64,000 bases of DNA from Risungbinella massiliensis (GTDB lineage Bacteria; Bacillota; Bacilli; Thermoactinomycetales; Thermoactinomycetaceae), in assembly GCF_000942395.1 (NCBI RefSeq), contig NZ_LN812103.1, positions 965,207 through 1,029,206 of the forward strand. The letters run 5' to 3'. How positions within the stretch are numbered: the stretch's first letter is position 1; each line of letters opens with the position of its first letter. Below, piece after piece: positions 16,679-25,682 of the stretch. The notes below the pieces were generated by a model. It saw nothing but the letters and a program-made list of their open reading frames with translations. It was not told where the DNA came from and searched no databases. Both the position numbers and the translations under genes were made by a program.

Positions 16679-17722
16679 TTGAAAAAATGGTTTCTTTCGG
16701 TAGGTTTAGTTACCAATCTTGTAGTTTCAACATGGCTAATCTCGGTAACTGCACAAGCGAAATCCAATGAAAGTCTTCCTAATTCTCAAGATTTGAGGTT
16801 CCCTATTCAAAAGATTAATGGTCCATCCATTCAGTTACCTGTTCCTTTACAAGAAAAAGTGAATCGAGTGAAAGTAGATAAAAATCAGGACCGGTTCTCT
16901 CTTACCCAAGCTGAAACGTCTTCCTCGTATACAACAATGAGTAGTGGTGGAGAGATACTTCCGCTAGATGTGGAGAAAGAAATAAATAAGAACATAAATA
17001 AATACAAAAAGAAGAATTCAGTACTAGATTTACTGACTCCATTTGCTACGGATAACCGTCAACGTATTACAACTACCACTGTTCATCCTTATAATGTGAT
17101 AACTTACATAGAAGTTCAACATGCAGATGGAGATTGGTATCGTTGTAGTGGATTTTTCGTTGACCACAATACGGTCGTGACTGCAGCTCACTGTGTATAC
17201 AATACATATTCGAATCAATGGCATCAAATTGCTTATATCTATCCCGGCAAAAATGGTGGTTTAGAGCCAGGTGGATTAAGTGTATCAGGAGCTTTTAAAA
17301 TTGTGAATAACTATGCAAATTTAACTCCACCAAATAAAGACCAACTGGACTCTGTGTCAGACTCACAATATGACTTTGCTACCATTACCGTTACGAATAA
17401 CAAAGTATCCAATTGGTTTCATTTCTTTAGTACAGCGGGAACAGGGACAGCTGTAAATGCCTCAGGTTATCCAGCAGATAAACAAATAAGTTATCCATAC
17501 TCTATGTGGAGATCATTAGGTAACATAACGGCTACATACAGTACATATTTTCGAAATAATACGTATTCTACTGGAGGGATGAGCGGAGGTCCTGTCTTTA
17601 ACTCTATTAATAATATGTCTGCCGCAAGTTTAATCAGTTATGGTTCACCAGGAGTTGACTATGGTCCCCGTTTTACCGGAGCTACCTTATCTACCCTCCA
17701 AAGCTGGAAAAATGGAGATTAA
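16679..17722 (+). CDS. Secreted V8-like (glutamyl endopeptidase type) serine protease
   Basis: A 347-residue pre-pro-protease. A signal peptide (first ~27 residues, ending VTAQA) and a ~100-residue propeptide precede a trypsin-fold S1B domain. The triad is visible: His in TAAHCVY, Asp in QYDFATI, Ser in GGMSGGPVF. The arrangement matches Bacillus glutamyl endopeptidases and staphylococcal V8, which cut after acidic residues; specificity here is inferred. Start TTG 16679 with AGGAGG 9 nt upstream. Monocistronic with its own terminator. Confidence 0.88.
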   Translation: MKKWFLSVGLVTNLVVSTWLISVTAQAKSNESLPNSQDLRFPIQKINGPSIQLPVPLQEKVNRVKVDKNQDRFSLTQAETSSSYTTMSSGGEILPLDVEKEINKNINKYKKKNSVLDLLTPFATDNRQRITTTTVHPYNVITYIEVQHADGDWYRCSGFFVDHNTVVTAAHCVYNTYSNQWHQIAYIYPGKNGGLEPGGLSVSGAFKIVNNYANLTPPNKDQLDSVSDSQYDFATITVTNNKVSNWFHFFSTAGTGTAVNASGYPADKQISYPYSMWRSLGNITATYSTYFRNNTYSTGGMSGGPVFNSINNMSAASLISYGSPGVDYGPRFTGATLSTLQSWKNGD

Positions 17723-17745
17723 TACAGTATTTGATATAGACAATA

Positions 17746-17782
17746 AAGTGCCTACCAATATTGGTAAGGTACTTATTTTTTT
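17746..17782 (+). terminator. Intrinsic terminator of the protease gene
   Basis: AAGTGCCTACCAATA and TATTGGTAAGGTACTT form a long stem ending in a T-rich tail. Confidence 0.75.
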
Positions 17783-17898
17783 GTACAACCTATACTGAAT
17801 TTCAGATAATTATGGGTTACGATGGAATGATAAGCTGTATTTCAGTTGATCCTAACCAAGATTAACCAAAGTCAATGAGAATAAAAAGGAGGATTATG

Positions 17899-18504
17899 AT
17901 GAGTGACAAAAAAATACAACCTGTTCCATATTCGCTAAAAGAAATAGAACAAGCTGCTAAGGAGCTAGTGGATGAATCTCGTTATCTTTATTCAACTGAT
18001 CCGAATGCATTTGTATCCATTCAAGGAAAGAAAGATGTGACTCAACAACTTATTCAAGTTCTGGAGCAGGTAAAACAAAGGGATACTTTTACGGGAATCA
18101 TCTTGTATGGCAACAGCATAGAAAAATTAGCAATTGCTCAAAAAGCTGCTTCTTATTTAGGGTCTGCTTTTTATGATCTAGTGACAGAGGAAGAGGAGCA
18201 ACACGATCAAGATGATTTAGATCGGGAGTCAGCGGAAGCATTTAGTCGTCGGTTTACCCAGTTTTTGGCAGAAGATATTCAAAAGCAAAATCGAGCTGTT
18301 GTATGTTGGATAGACCGAAAAGATGATATATATAAGCGAAAGAGTAGCTGGGAAGAAGAGCTAGAATATCAGTTTGAGCAAACCATCTTGCAATTAAAAA
18401 ATGTGGTTGCGATTCAAATTCTAGAGTCTGGGGAACTACTTTCAACTGATTATTTTCGACTGATTGATGCAGAATGGAAAATAAGAATAGATGATAAACT
18501 GTAA
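17899..18504 (+). CDS. Unknown protein with a degenerate P-loop-like region
   Basis: A 201-residue acidic cytoplasmic protein. FTGIILYGNSIEKLAIAQKA resembles a Walker-A strand-loop-helix with the GKT replaced, and AVVCWIDRKDD resembles a Walker-B strand, suggesting an inactive AAA-like or NTPase fold; this is shape recognition, not homology. A DEDD-rich segment (EEEEQHDQDDLDRE) follows. The second ATG of an ATG-ATG pair (17899) has AAGGAGG 6 nt upstream. Monocistronic. Confidence 0.6.
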   Translation: MSDKKIQPVPYSLKEIEQAAKELVDESRYLYSTDPNAFVSIQGKKDVTQQLIQVLEQVKQRDTFTGIILYGNSIEKLAIAQKAASYLGSAFYDLVTEEEEQHDQDDLDRESAEAFSRRFTQFLAEDIQKQNRAVVCWIDRKDDIYKRKSSWEEELEYQFEQTILQLKNVVAIQILESGELLSTDYFRLIDAEWKIRIDDKL

Positions 18505-18507
18505 GAA

Positions 18508-18567
18508 CAAAACCACTTGTATCGAATGAAGGGTAGCCCTGTTCCACTTCGACATAAGTGGTTTTAT
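18508..18567 (+). terminator. Hairpin terminator
   Basis: AAAACCACTTGT pairs with ATAAGTGGTTTT around a long loop, ending in T-rich sequence just after the stop of the preceding gene. Confidence 0.55.
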
Positions 18568-18745
18568 TTTTTAGTAAATTCAAGTGGAATTTCGATGAAG
18601 GTTCTTTCGATAGTGTAAAATGAATCTACTTATTGCAGTTTACTCATGAAGTAGTGACAAGAAAAAATGAGGAAACAAAGTGAAATCATTGAAATTATAT
18701 ACGTTTTTTTCAATGAATATATTGAACGAAACGAAGGAGTTACAC

Positions 18746-19315
18746 ATGGATAAAAAAGATATCAAGCGAAGTAAGTTCTTAAGTATGGTTTTGCGCCATC
18801 TACCAGAGAGTGTAGGATTAACATTAGATCAAAATGGTTGGATAGATGTAAGGAAGCTTTTGAGTGCTTGTGCTAAAAAGGGTGTTATCATTAGTCCAGA
18901 ATGTTTAGAGCGTATTGTAGAAACGAATGATAAAAAAAGGTTTGCATTCAATGAGGATCGAACCAAGATCCGAGCTAGTCAAGGTCACTCTGTTTCGGTT
19001 GATTTGCTTTTAAAACCAACAGCACCCCCAGAGTATTTGTACCATGGAACAGCAATGCACTTCTTATCTTCTATTCAAAATCGGGGACTAGTGAAAGGAA
19101 GACGGCAACATGTACATCTGTCACATGATGTTGTAACTGCCATTCAGGTAGGTCGTCGACATGGTGATCCAGTTGTTCTCAAAGTATTGGCAAAAGATAT
19201 GATGGATAATGGTTATCTGTTCTATGTTTCGGATAATGGAGTCTGGTTGACGGATCATGTTCCATCGGTGTATTTGGTTCAAGAAGACAGAAAAGGGACT
19301 CATAGTGATAGATGA
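18746..19315 (+). CDS. kptA: RNA 2'-phosphotransferase (Tpt1/KptA)
   Basis: A 189-residue KptA. It removes an internal 2'-phosphate from RNA using NAD+, forming ADP-ribose 1'',2''-cyclic phosphate. The N-terminal winged helix starts with KRSKFLSMVLRHLPESVGL (conserved RHxP), followed by the ADP-ribosyltransferase fold with LYHGTAMHFLSSIQNRGL and RQHVHLSHDVVTAIQVGRRH. The conserved Arg/His/Arg/Arg active-site pattern appears present. The ATG at 18746 has AAGGAG and is preferred over an upstream extension. Bacteria lack the yeast-type tRNA splicing substrate, so the real role is unsettled. Confidence 0.92.
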   Translation: MDKKDIKRSKFLSMVLRHLPESVGLTLDQNGWIDVRKLLSACAKKGVIISPECLERIVETNDKKRFAFNEDRTKIRASQGHSVSVDLLLKPTAPPEYLYHGTAMHFLSSIQNRGLVKGRRQHVHLSHDVVTAIQVGRRHGDPVVLKVLAKDMMDNGYLFYVSDNGVWLTDHVPSVYLVQEDRKGTHSDR

Positions 19316-19498
19316 GGTATATAAGAGAATTAAGTCAATTTTGTTTATTTTAGGGAACTTCCGTATCTTATGAGAAGATAGGAGGTTTTCTTTGTATTTT
19401 CGTATTCAACTTAACAAGATATTGACAACTTCTCGATAGGATCCTGAAGCCCTCTCGTTAGACTAAGCTCATAACAACAACACTATGAGGTGAGCAAA

Positions 19499-20230
19499 AT
19501 GCAAAATAAATTATTGGTAGCAAAATCCATCACCAAATCGTTTGGCAGTGGAGAAAATCGAGTAGAAGCTCTCAAAGAAGTGGATTTGGAAGTAGATAGC
19601 GGCGAAATGATTGCGATCATGGGTCCATCGGGTTGTGGAAAGACAACGCTACTGAATAGTTTATCTGGTTTAGACTTGATTACATCTGGATCGATTCTCA
19701 TCGAAGGTGTGGAAGTAGGTCAGCTAAAAGAGAAAGAACGTGATAGACTCAGGGCGGAACAGATGGGATTTGTCTTTCAATCATATAATCTAATCCCTGT
19801 CTTAACTGCGATTGAAAATGTAGAACTGCCTTTACTTAGCCAAAAAGTATCCTATAAGAAAGCAAGAGAGCTTGCCACAAATGCACTAACAAAAGTGGGC
19901 TTGTTAGAACGGAGAAATCATTATCCTAGTCAATTATCGGGCGGTCAAGTCCAACGTGTTGCATTGGCGAGAGCACTTGTACACAAACCAAAGATGGTTT
20001 GGGCAGATGAACCTACGGGAGCTTTGGATCGGGAGACGGGTGAGATGATCTTGGATTTATTTGATCATCTCCATCGAACAGAGAAGACCACTTTTTTTAT
20101 TGTGACACATGATCCCAAAGTAGCAGAACGAGCAGATCGCATCATTTATTTAGATAGTGGTCGCATCGTCCAAGAACGAATTCCGCAAGAAAAACAGAAT
20201 CGATCTATGGTTGGTGGAGGAAATAAATAA
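19499..20230 (+). CDS. ABC transporter ATPase (MacB/LolD/BceA type)
   Basis: A 243-residue nucleotide-binding subunit: Walker A GPSGCGKTT (~residue 40), Q-loop FVFQSYNLIP, signature LSGGQVQRVALARAL, Walker B MVWADEPTGALD and switch His in FIVTHDP. The start ATG 19499 follows the ribosome site GAGGTG. It ends at the start of the FtsX-type permease (TAATG overlap), so the two are coupled. With the two-component genes downstream this resembles regulated peptide/lipid-stress exporters. Confidence 0.92.
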   Translation: MQNKLLVAKSITKSFGSGENRVEALKEVDLEVDSGEMIAIMGPSGCGKTTLLNSLSGLDLITSGSILIEGVEVGQLKEKERDRLRAEQMGFVFQSYNLIPVLTAIENVELPLLSQKVSYKKARELATNALTKVGLLERRNHYPSQLSGGQVQRVALARALVHKPKMVWADEPTGALDRETGEMILDLFDHLHRTEKTTFFIVTHDPKVAERADRIIYLDSGRIVQERIPQEKQNRSMVGGGNK

Positions 20231-23001
20231 TGAATACAAGTCTAGTAAATGTAGCAGTCTTGGGTCTATTAGCCGTAATAGTGCTAACACTTCTTACCTC
20301 ATACGTTCGCCATCGATATGAATGGAATATGGCTATTCGTAACCTGAAATTGCATCGAACAACTTCCGTTTTTACCATCGTTGCCTCCACTATCGGTACT
20401 GCACTTATTACTGCTGCTCTCTTATTTCAAAGTTCCATCCAGACAAGTATTGATCACTTCCTGGAGCAAAAATATGGTCAGATCACCATCGTCATTGATG
20501 GAGTGAAGCCGACAAGTGGATTTCAATATCCATTTCAGACGAGAGAGATCAATGAGATTAAAGGAGTAATTCAGAAGCGACCAGAGATATTCCAAGGAAT
20601 TCTACCCACTGTGGCTATATATGGAACTTTACAATCCCAAATAGATGGAAAAGTGAAAAATACACAGCCTAAAGTATATTTACAATCTTTTTCTGCCTCA
20701 GAAGCAAAACGTTTTCAGCCTATAGGCACAAAAGAGATACCAGAAACACTAAGTGAGCAACAGGTCATTGTCTCTGAGAAACTAGCCAACCAGTTACAGA
20801 CGAAGAAAGGTGAGAAAATTTTCCTCCAAGTCCCAAATCAAGAACCAGTGGAGCTTATGATAGAAGTCGTCTTACCGGAAAAAGGACTAACAGGGTTTCG
20901 TGGAGTAGATAAAGGTTCTTCCACTGCGATTATCAGTGAAACACTAGCTCGAAAAATAACAGGCATTTCTTCAGGGTATACACATCTATTAATTGCGAAT
21001 AACCCAGAATTAGGATTAGATTCGATAAGCCTTAGTAATTCACCAGATTCTCCTTGGAATGAACAGTTTACCAAGGCATTTGCCAAAATAGAGTTAGAAG
21101 GTATTGAGAAATTTACTCCTTTTTTCCTCGTTTCCAGTGTGACTGCGATCTTGGTCGGTTTACTCCTAGTACGCAATATTTTTCGGATGATCTTGGAAGA
21201 ACGAAGACAAGAATTAGGAGTATTACGAGCAATGGGATTTACTCGGGGTCAGGTGGCAGGTATTTTGCGAAAAGAAGGGATTCTCTATGCCATCACCTCT
21301 AGTACGCTGGGCGTAGTACTTGGAATTGGTTTTTCTTATGCCGTTTTAGCGATGCTAAAAGACACCTTTGCAATGATTTCTCAGTATGAAAGCTTCTTAG
21401 ATGTTCAGTTTGAGTTTCATCTATCGCTGTTGTCTTGCTCTTTGCCGTTTGGGATTGGACTGTTCTTCATCTATTTTTGTATGCTTCGCGTTTCTCATAC
21501 TGTGACGAAGACAGAGATTATATCATTGCTTCAACCAATCCAAGTAGAATCGATCAAAGTAGAGAAAATTTCGAAAGCCCGGATATTAATCAGCGTTCTT
21601 CTAGGGATCGCTGCTATGACAGTAGCTTATCTAGGTCAATCTAACGACTACCAAACTTGGCTGGCTGAGAAGGATCAAGAGGTAATGCTGTTACTTGGAA
21701 ATCTCATTGTAGGATTGGGAGTTATTGTCCTTACGATTGCATTCGTCTTAGTTGGTTATCCAGTTGTTTTACAATGGATCGAGCGTTGTTTCCGAGGACG
21801 TCCTAAATTGTATCAGACGCTTCGCCTCTTTTTCCGCTACCCTTTGCAAGCAAAAAAGAGGAGTGCTTATCTGCTCATTCTCTTTACCTCGGTGATGTTT
21901 CTACTAGGCCTTTCTAGTGTAGTGAATGGTACTCTTAGTCCATTGTTAGAAGAAATGAGTGGGAAAAATGCCTTGGGTGGATATCATTTGTTAGCACAAA
22001 CAAGGGAAGAAGTCCTGCCCGAAACGAAAGAAGAGATAGCAAGATTAAAGGTAGAGAATCTAAAAACGACAACTCAAGTGACTCAGTGGCAGTTAGAGAA
22101 TTTTATGGGAGCCAATCTCAATGGGGTAGAAAAAGCATTTATGGAGATAGTCCAGATACCACTCAAATCGAAAGCCACTCGTTTCACCACAGATCGTCAA
22201 GCTTGGCAAGAGCTAGGTCATAATCCGAAGGCGATTATCGTATCGGAAATGATGGTAGTGGATGAGCATGGAAACTACCCTAAGGTGGGGGATATCCTAA
22301 AACTAAAGCTTCCTAGTGGGATAGAAGTGGAAAAAGAAGTGATCGCACTAGCCAAGTATGAGGGAACTATGTATGGATATGGGACCTCTTCTGGGATTTT
22401 TCTGCAAAAAGAGGAAGTGGATCGATTAAGCAAAGGATCGAGAGGAATCACAACATATTGGTTATTTGAAGCAGGGAATGAGAAAAAAACAGGAGTCTTA
22501 TATGAAAAGTTACAACAAAAGTTAAATACGCTGGGAATCTATCAATTAAAGAATCCAGAACTCGCATTTGTCGCTGGGCTTTCCTTTACTCAAATCATTC
22601 TAGGATTATTAGAAGCATTTAGCGGATTGGCAACAGTTGTCGGAATCTGCGGTTTAATGACGATTTTATATCGAGTGATACGTGAGCGTAGGCAGCAGTT
22701 AGGTATGCTTCGTGCTGTAGGGATGGAGAAAAAACACATTTGGCTTGGAGTTATAATGGAAGGATCCGTCCTAGCTATGCAGGGGATACTATTAGGCCTT
22801 ACACTAGGAGCTTATGTTGGATACCTCCTATTGACGGCTGTATTTAGTGGGGAACCTGGTTCTACTACGATTGAACTACCAATTTCGAAGCTCGTTCTCT
22901 ATTTTGGAGTAGCATACTTTATTACCATAATATGCTCCTGTTTTCCTGCAAAAGCATCCATGAGGTATACTCCAGCTGAAGCAACAAGATATGCATCGTA
23001 A
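20230..23001 (+). CDS. FtsX/MacB-type ABC permease, duplicated architecture
   Basis: A 923-residue membrane protein with two FtsX-like units. A first membrane helix follows the N-terminus, and there are TM clusters at ~residues 300-420 and ~790-915, each containing the typical ExxxxGxxRAxG motif (ERRQELGVLRAMGFTRGQV and ERRQQLGMLRAVGMEKKHI). Large extracellular domains lie between them. Translationally coupled to the ATPase. Such permeases move lipoproteins, antibiotics or signal molecules, or act as sensors; the substrate is not deducible. Confidence 0.9.
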   Translation: MNTSLVNVAVLGLLAVIVLTLLTSYVRHRYEWNMAIRNLKLHRTTSVFTIVASTIGTALITAALLFQSSIQTSIDHFLEQKYGQITIVIDGVKPTSGFQYPFQTREINEIKGVIQKRPEIFQGILPTVAIYGTLQSQIDGKVKNTQPKVYLQSFSASEAKRFQPIGTKEIPETLSEQQVIVSEKLANQLQTKKGEKIFLQVPNQEPVELMIEVVLPEKGLTGFRGVDKGSSTAIISETLARKITGISSGYTHLLIANNPELGLDSISLSNSPDSPWNEQFTKAFAKIELEGIEKFTPFFLVSSVTAILVGLLLVRNIFRMILEERRQELGVLRAMGFTRGQVAGILRKEGILYAITSSTLGVVLGIGFSYAVLAMLKDTFAMISQYESFLDVQFEFHLSLLSCSLPFGIGLFFIYFCMLRVSHTVTKTEIISLLQPIQVESIKVEKISKARILISVLLGIAAMTVAYLGQSNDYQTWLAEKDQEVMLLLGNLIVGLGVIVLTIAFVLVGYPVVLQWIERCFRGRPKLYQTLRLFFRYPLQAKKRSAYLLILFTSVMFLLGLSSVVNGTLSPLLEEMSGKNALGGYHLLAQTREEVLPETKEEIARLKVENLKTTTQVTQWQLENFMGANLNGVEKAFMEIVQIPLKSKATRFTTDRQAWQELGHNPKAIIVSEMMVVDEHGNYPKVGDILKLKLPSGIEVEKEVIALAKYEGTMYGYGTSSGIFLQKEEVDRLSKGSRGITTYWLFEAGNEKKTGVLYEKLQQKLNTLGIYQLKNPELAFVAGLSFTQIILGLLEAFSGLATVVGICGLMTILYRVIRERRQQLGMLRAVGMEKKHIWLGVIMEGSVLAMQGILLGLTLGAYVGYLLLTAVFSGEPGSTTIELPISKLVLYFGVAYFITIICSCFPAKASMRYTPAEATRYAS

Positions 23002-23035
23002 ACTTTTTTCTTTTCTATCTATTCGTTACAATATG

Positions 23036-23085
23036 GCGGGAGAGAATAATGGCAAAATTTATTCTCCCCTGCTTCTTTTTTTTGG
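23036..23085 (+). terminator. Hairpin between the permease and response-regulator genes
   Basis: GGGAGAGAATAA and TTATTCTCCCC form a stem, followed after a few bases by a run of eight Ts. It would reduce read-through from the transporter genes into the two-component genes, so the four genes may be expressed at different levels. Confidence 0.6.
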
Positions 23086-23095
23086 AGGGAACCTT

Positions 23096-23785
23096 ATGAG
23101 AGAAAAAGTTTTAATCGTAGAAGATGAACAGATCCTTCTGCATTCCATTGCGGAGTATCTAACAGGTGAAGGATATAATGTAGTGCCCGAATCTTCCCCC
23201 ATACGAGCTTTAATACGCATAGAACAGGAGAACTATGATCTAATATTATTGGATTGGATGATGCCAGAACTGACTGGGATCGAGCTATTAAAAAAGTTGC
23301 GGAAGTTTAGTGAGGTTCCGGTTATTTTTCTTACTGCACGTGGAGATGAGGTAGAGAAACTACTTGGTTTGGAGTTAGGAGCAGATGACTATATTACGAA
23401 GCCTTTTTCTTATCGAGAACTAGTAACGAGGATGAGGGTAATCTTTCGTCGTACTAAACCTAGCACAGAGCCAGGATCGGCTACGGTTGTCTATGGAGAG
23501 CTTATTCTCTATGTTGATCAGCATCAGGCGATTTTAGCTGGTAATAAGCTAAATCTGACTCAAACTGAGTTTAAAATTTTATCACTCCTAGTACAGAAGC
23601 CAGGGCGTGTCTGGAGCCGTGCTCAATTGGTTGAAAGTGTATTAGGAGCTGAGTATCTAGGATATGAGCGTTCCATCGATACCCATATTTTTAACTTGCG
23701 GAAGAAATGCAAGGAGATCCAGCCTAATTTCCAATCATTACGAACTGTTTTTGGTGTGGGATATACTTGGGAAGATCGCGTATGA
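23096..23785 (+). CDS. OmpR-family response regulator
   Basis: A 229-residue regulator. The receiver domain has the acidic pair (EDEQ), the phospho-acceptor Asp ~53 (LILLDWMMPELTG), and Thr/Lys (VIFLTARGDE, YITKPFS). The C-terminal winged helix is OmpR/PhoB-like (LTQTEFKILSLLVQKPGRVW, then SIDTHIFNLRKK). ATG 23096 with GGAGGG upstream. Its stop overlaps the kinase start by 4 bp (ATGA). It probably controls the adjacent ABC transporter. Confidence 0.93.
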   Translation: MREKVLIVEDEQILLHSIAEYLTGEGYNVVPESSPIRALIRIEQENYDLILLDWMMPELTGIELLKKLRKFSEVPVIFLTARGDEVEKLLGLELGADDYITKPFSYRELVTRMRVIFRRTKPSTEPGSATVVYGELILYVDQHQAILAGNKLNLTQTEFKILSLLVQKPGRVWSRAQLVESVLGAEYLGYERSIDTHIFNLRKKCKEIQPNFQSLRTVFGVGYTWEDRV

Positions 23786-24798
23786 ATAAGAATAGAGCAT
23801 ATCCTATATTTACAATATCGATGCTCACATTTGTTATTTTAAGTTCTGCTTTTGGTCTTGGTTGGGTATTTGCTACTGCTCCGAATCTATGGTTACAAGG
23901 TGGATTCTTTCTCTTGTTCTTCCTCCTACTAATTGCAATCCTACTAGGATGTATCATTTATTTCCAAAAGCAGCATAGACGATTGGAAGATCTAAGAGAA
24001 AAGATAGAGAGCCTTATAACCCATCCGGACCAATATCTTATTTCGGGGACATTGCCAATAGAGCTTCAGTCGATCTATCAGACGGTGCAAGAGATTAGTT
24101 CTCAACTTCAGCGAGAAAAAGAAGATCATCACAGGATGGTAGCTGATGTCTCACACGAACTACGAACTCCTCTTGCTATTGTTCGAGGGCAACTGGAGAA
24201 CTTGCTACAGGAGGACATACCTCTAGCATTCCAACAGTCTATTCTTCCTGTTTATGATGAAACGCTTCGTATGACTCAACTTATTCAAGATCTTCAAGCT
24301 CTAAGCCTTGCTGAAGGGAATAGACTTCGTTTAGAGAAAAGTTGGTTCCCCATAAGTAGCTTGTTAAAAGAGGTGATTGAAGTGTTTCAGTGGGAAGCAG
24401 AATCCCACGAGATCACCATTACCTTGGAGTGTGATACAGAGCAAGAAGTTTATTGGGATATTGCTCGAATGAAACAGGTACTCATCAATTTGCTTGGCAA
24501 TGCTGTTCAGTATAGTGAGGGAGGCTCTGTCATAGTAAGTGTACAGTTGCTACCTACAGGAAAGATGCAAGTAGAAGTTTCAGATACTGGAAAAGGAATT
24601 CCACCTGAGAAGATACCGTATCTTTTTCAACGATTTTATCGGGGGGAGAAAAGCCGAAATCGTGTGTCTGGTGGAACAGGGCTAGGATTGGCTATTGCCA
24701 AGGAGTTTATAGAGTTGCATGGCGGACAGATGGACGTCTCTAGCGAGATTGGCGTAGGAACCAAATTCAAATTCGAAGTGCCAGTGCTGTCAGAATAA
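23782..24798 (+). CDS. Sensor histidine kinase
   Basis: A 338-residue membrane kinase. Two TM helices near the N-terminus (~10-30 and ~38-60) have almost no extracellular loop, which points to intramembrane sensing of transporter activity or envelope stress. HisKA follows (MVADVSHELRTPLAIV, His ~125), then HATPase motifs: N box (INLLGNAVQYS), G1 (SDTGKGIP), F (FQRFYRGE) and G2 (GGTGLGLAIAKE). ATG 23782 overlaps the regulator's stop. Confidence 0.92.
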   Translation: MNKNRAYPIFTISMLTFVILSSAFGLGWVFATAPNLWLQGGFFLLFFLLLIAILLGCIIYFQKQHRRLEDLREKIESLITHPDQYLISGTLPIELQSIYQTVQEISSQLQREKEDHHRMVADVSHELRTPLAIVRGQLENLLQEDIPLAFQQSILPVYDETLRMTQLIQDLQALSLAEGNRLRLEKSWFPISSLLKEVIEVFQWEAESHEITITLECDTEQEVYWDIARMKQVLINLLGNAVQYSEGGSVIVSVQLLPTGKMQVEVSDTGKGIPPEKIPYLFQRFYRGEKSRNRVSGGTGLGLAIAKEFIELHGGQMDVSSEIGVGTKFKFEVPVLSE

Positions 24799-24910
24799 TA
24801 TGGATAGGTTCAGTGAACTAGATCATCACGATGGATTTTACTAGATGACTCGCTTATTAAGTAATCGATACCATCTAAATCAATTATCTTCCAATGAAGC
24901 TCTATTATCA

Positions 24911-24957
24911 GAAAGCCTTTGGAACGAATCTAAGTTCGTTTCAAAGGCTTAATTTTA
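24911..24957 (+). terminator. Terminator of the two-component operon
   Basis: AAGCCTTTGGAACGAA pairs with TTCGTTTCAAAGGCTT across a short loop, then a T-rich tail. Confidence 0.75.
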
Positions 24958-24970
24958 TCCCTAAAAATAG

Positions 24971-25015
24971 ATCATGCATGCTAGGATAGATCGAGATCTA
25001 CCTAGCATGCATGAT
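24971..25015 (-). terminator. Long perfect hairpin downstream of the 65-aa gene
   Basis: ATCATGCATGCTAGG and CCTAGCATGCATGAT form a 15-bp perfect stem, and inner bases TAGATCGAGATCTA extend the dyad. Read on the minus strand it is followed by ATCTATTTTTA. It is the 3' hairpin of the small GC-rich gene at 25073-25270. Confidence 0.65.
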
Positions 25016-25072
25016 TTCCATCACTCAGTGCGATTTAGCTTACGCTTCATCCACTAAATGATGGACCCATCA

Positions 25073-25270
25073 TCAACGCGAAATCCGTTCCCGAATCCAC
25101 TTGATGATGGACCACGTACCAACGATCATCGTGGGGGTGAGCATGGTCAACACGAGAGCGGTCCCTTCCGGGTCGCTCACGATCGACTGCTCCCACGCCT
25201 TGAAGACCGTGCTCGGGATGAGCACGATGGCGTTGATGATCCACGACAGAACGTCGACGAGCCAGTCCAC
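25073..25270 (-). CDS. 65-aa membrane protein with GC-rich codon use
   Basis: MDWLVDVLSWIINAIVLIPS begins a short protein with two hydrophobic helices (residues ~3-24 and ~37-57) and a basic tail (KWIRERISR). Nearly all codons end in G or C (CTC, GTC, ATC, ACC), in strong contrast with neighbouring genes. GTG start at 25270 with GGAGT upstream; a TATAAT (minus strand, 25305-25310) stands about 35 nt before the start. The 5' leader and hairpin-rich 3' end resemble those of the two genes at 27.6 and 28.2 kb. Small channel, holin-like or toxin-like proteins have this shape; function is unknown. Confidence 0.65.
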   Translation of the reverse strand: MDWLVDVLSWIINAIVLIPSTVFKAWEQSIVSDPEGTALVLTMLTPTMIVGTWSIIKWIRERISR

Positions 25271-25506
25271 TACGGACTCCTAACTACTCGGGTACAGTAT
25301 GTTTATTATACAAAAAATACAGATAAATGGGAAGGGTATATCAATTAATAATATTCCTCTTTAATAAAACTTTGTTATAGGAAAATGTTTATATTAAAAA
25401 CTATCTGATTTTAAGAGGTAGTCAGGATCGTTTTTATAAATTAAATAAAAGCATTTAATTATTTATATAGTTATCTTTGATTGGGAATTAATTAATAATA
25501 GAATTA

Positions 25507-25639
25507 GTTGCATAAATCAAAGTTAAACATAGGTGCGCCGCCGGTTTTCGCGCTTATGATCTGCTCCGGCTCCCTACCGCTCATAGTCGCATTTCAAAAG
25601 GAGAAAACCTCTGGCTTTAGGCTCATTATGCAATATACT
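25507..25639 (-). repeat. MITE-like dispersed repeat, copy 1
   Basis: A 133-bp non-coding element flanked by the 10-bp direct repeat AATAGAATTA (25497-25506 and 25640-25649), with short terminal inverted repeats around TTGCATAA. Its interior, read on the minus strand, matches copies at 38367 and 41357 (GGTTTTCTCCTTTTGAAATG, GCGACTATGAGC, AAAACCGGCGGCGC). It carries no ORF. The rest of 25271-25682 is AT-rich spacer. Confidence 0.75.
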
Positions 25640-25682
25640 AATAGAATTAATATAATGCGTCAAAAAATGTAGGAGGTATTTT

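Noticed and set aside
25047-25348. Alternative frames across the 65-aa gene on both strands
   Set aside because: No ribosome site or sensible hydrophobic pattern; the 25073-25270 minus frame has GGAGT plus TATAAT and two coherent membrane helices.
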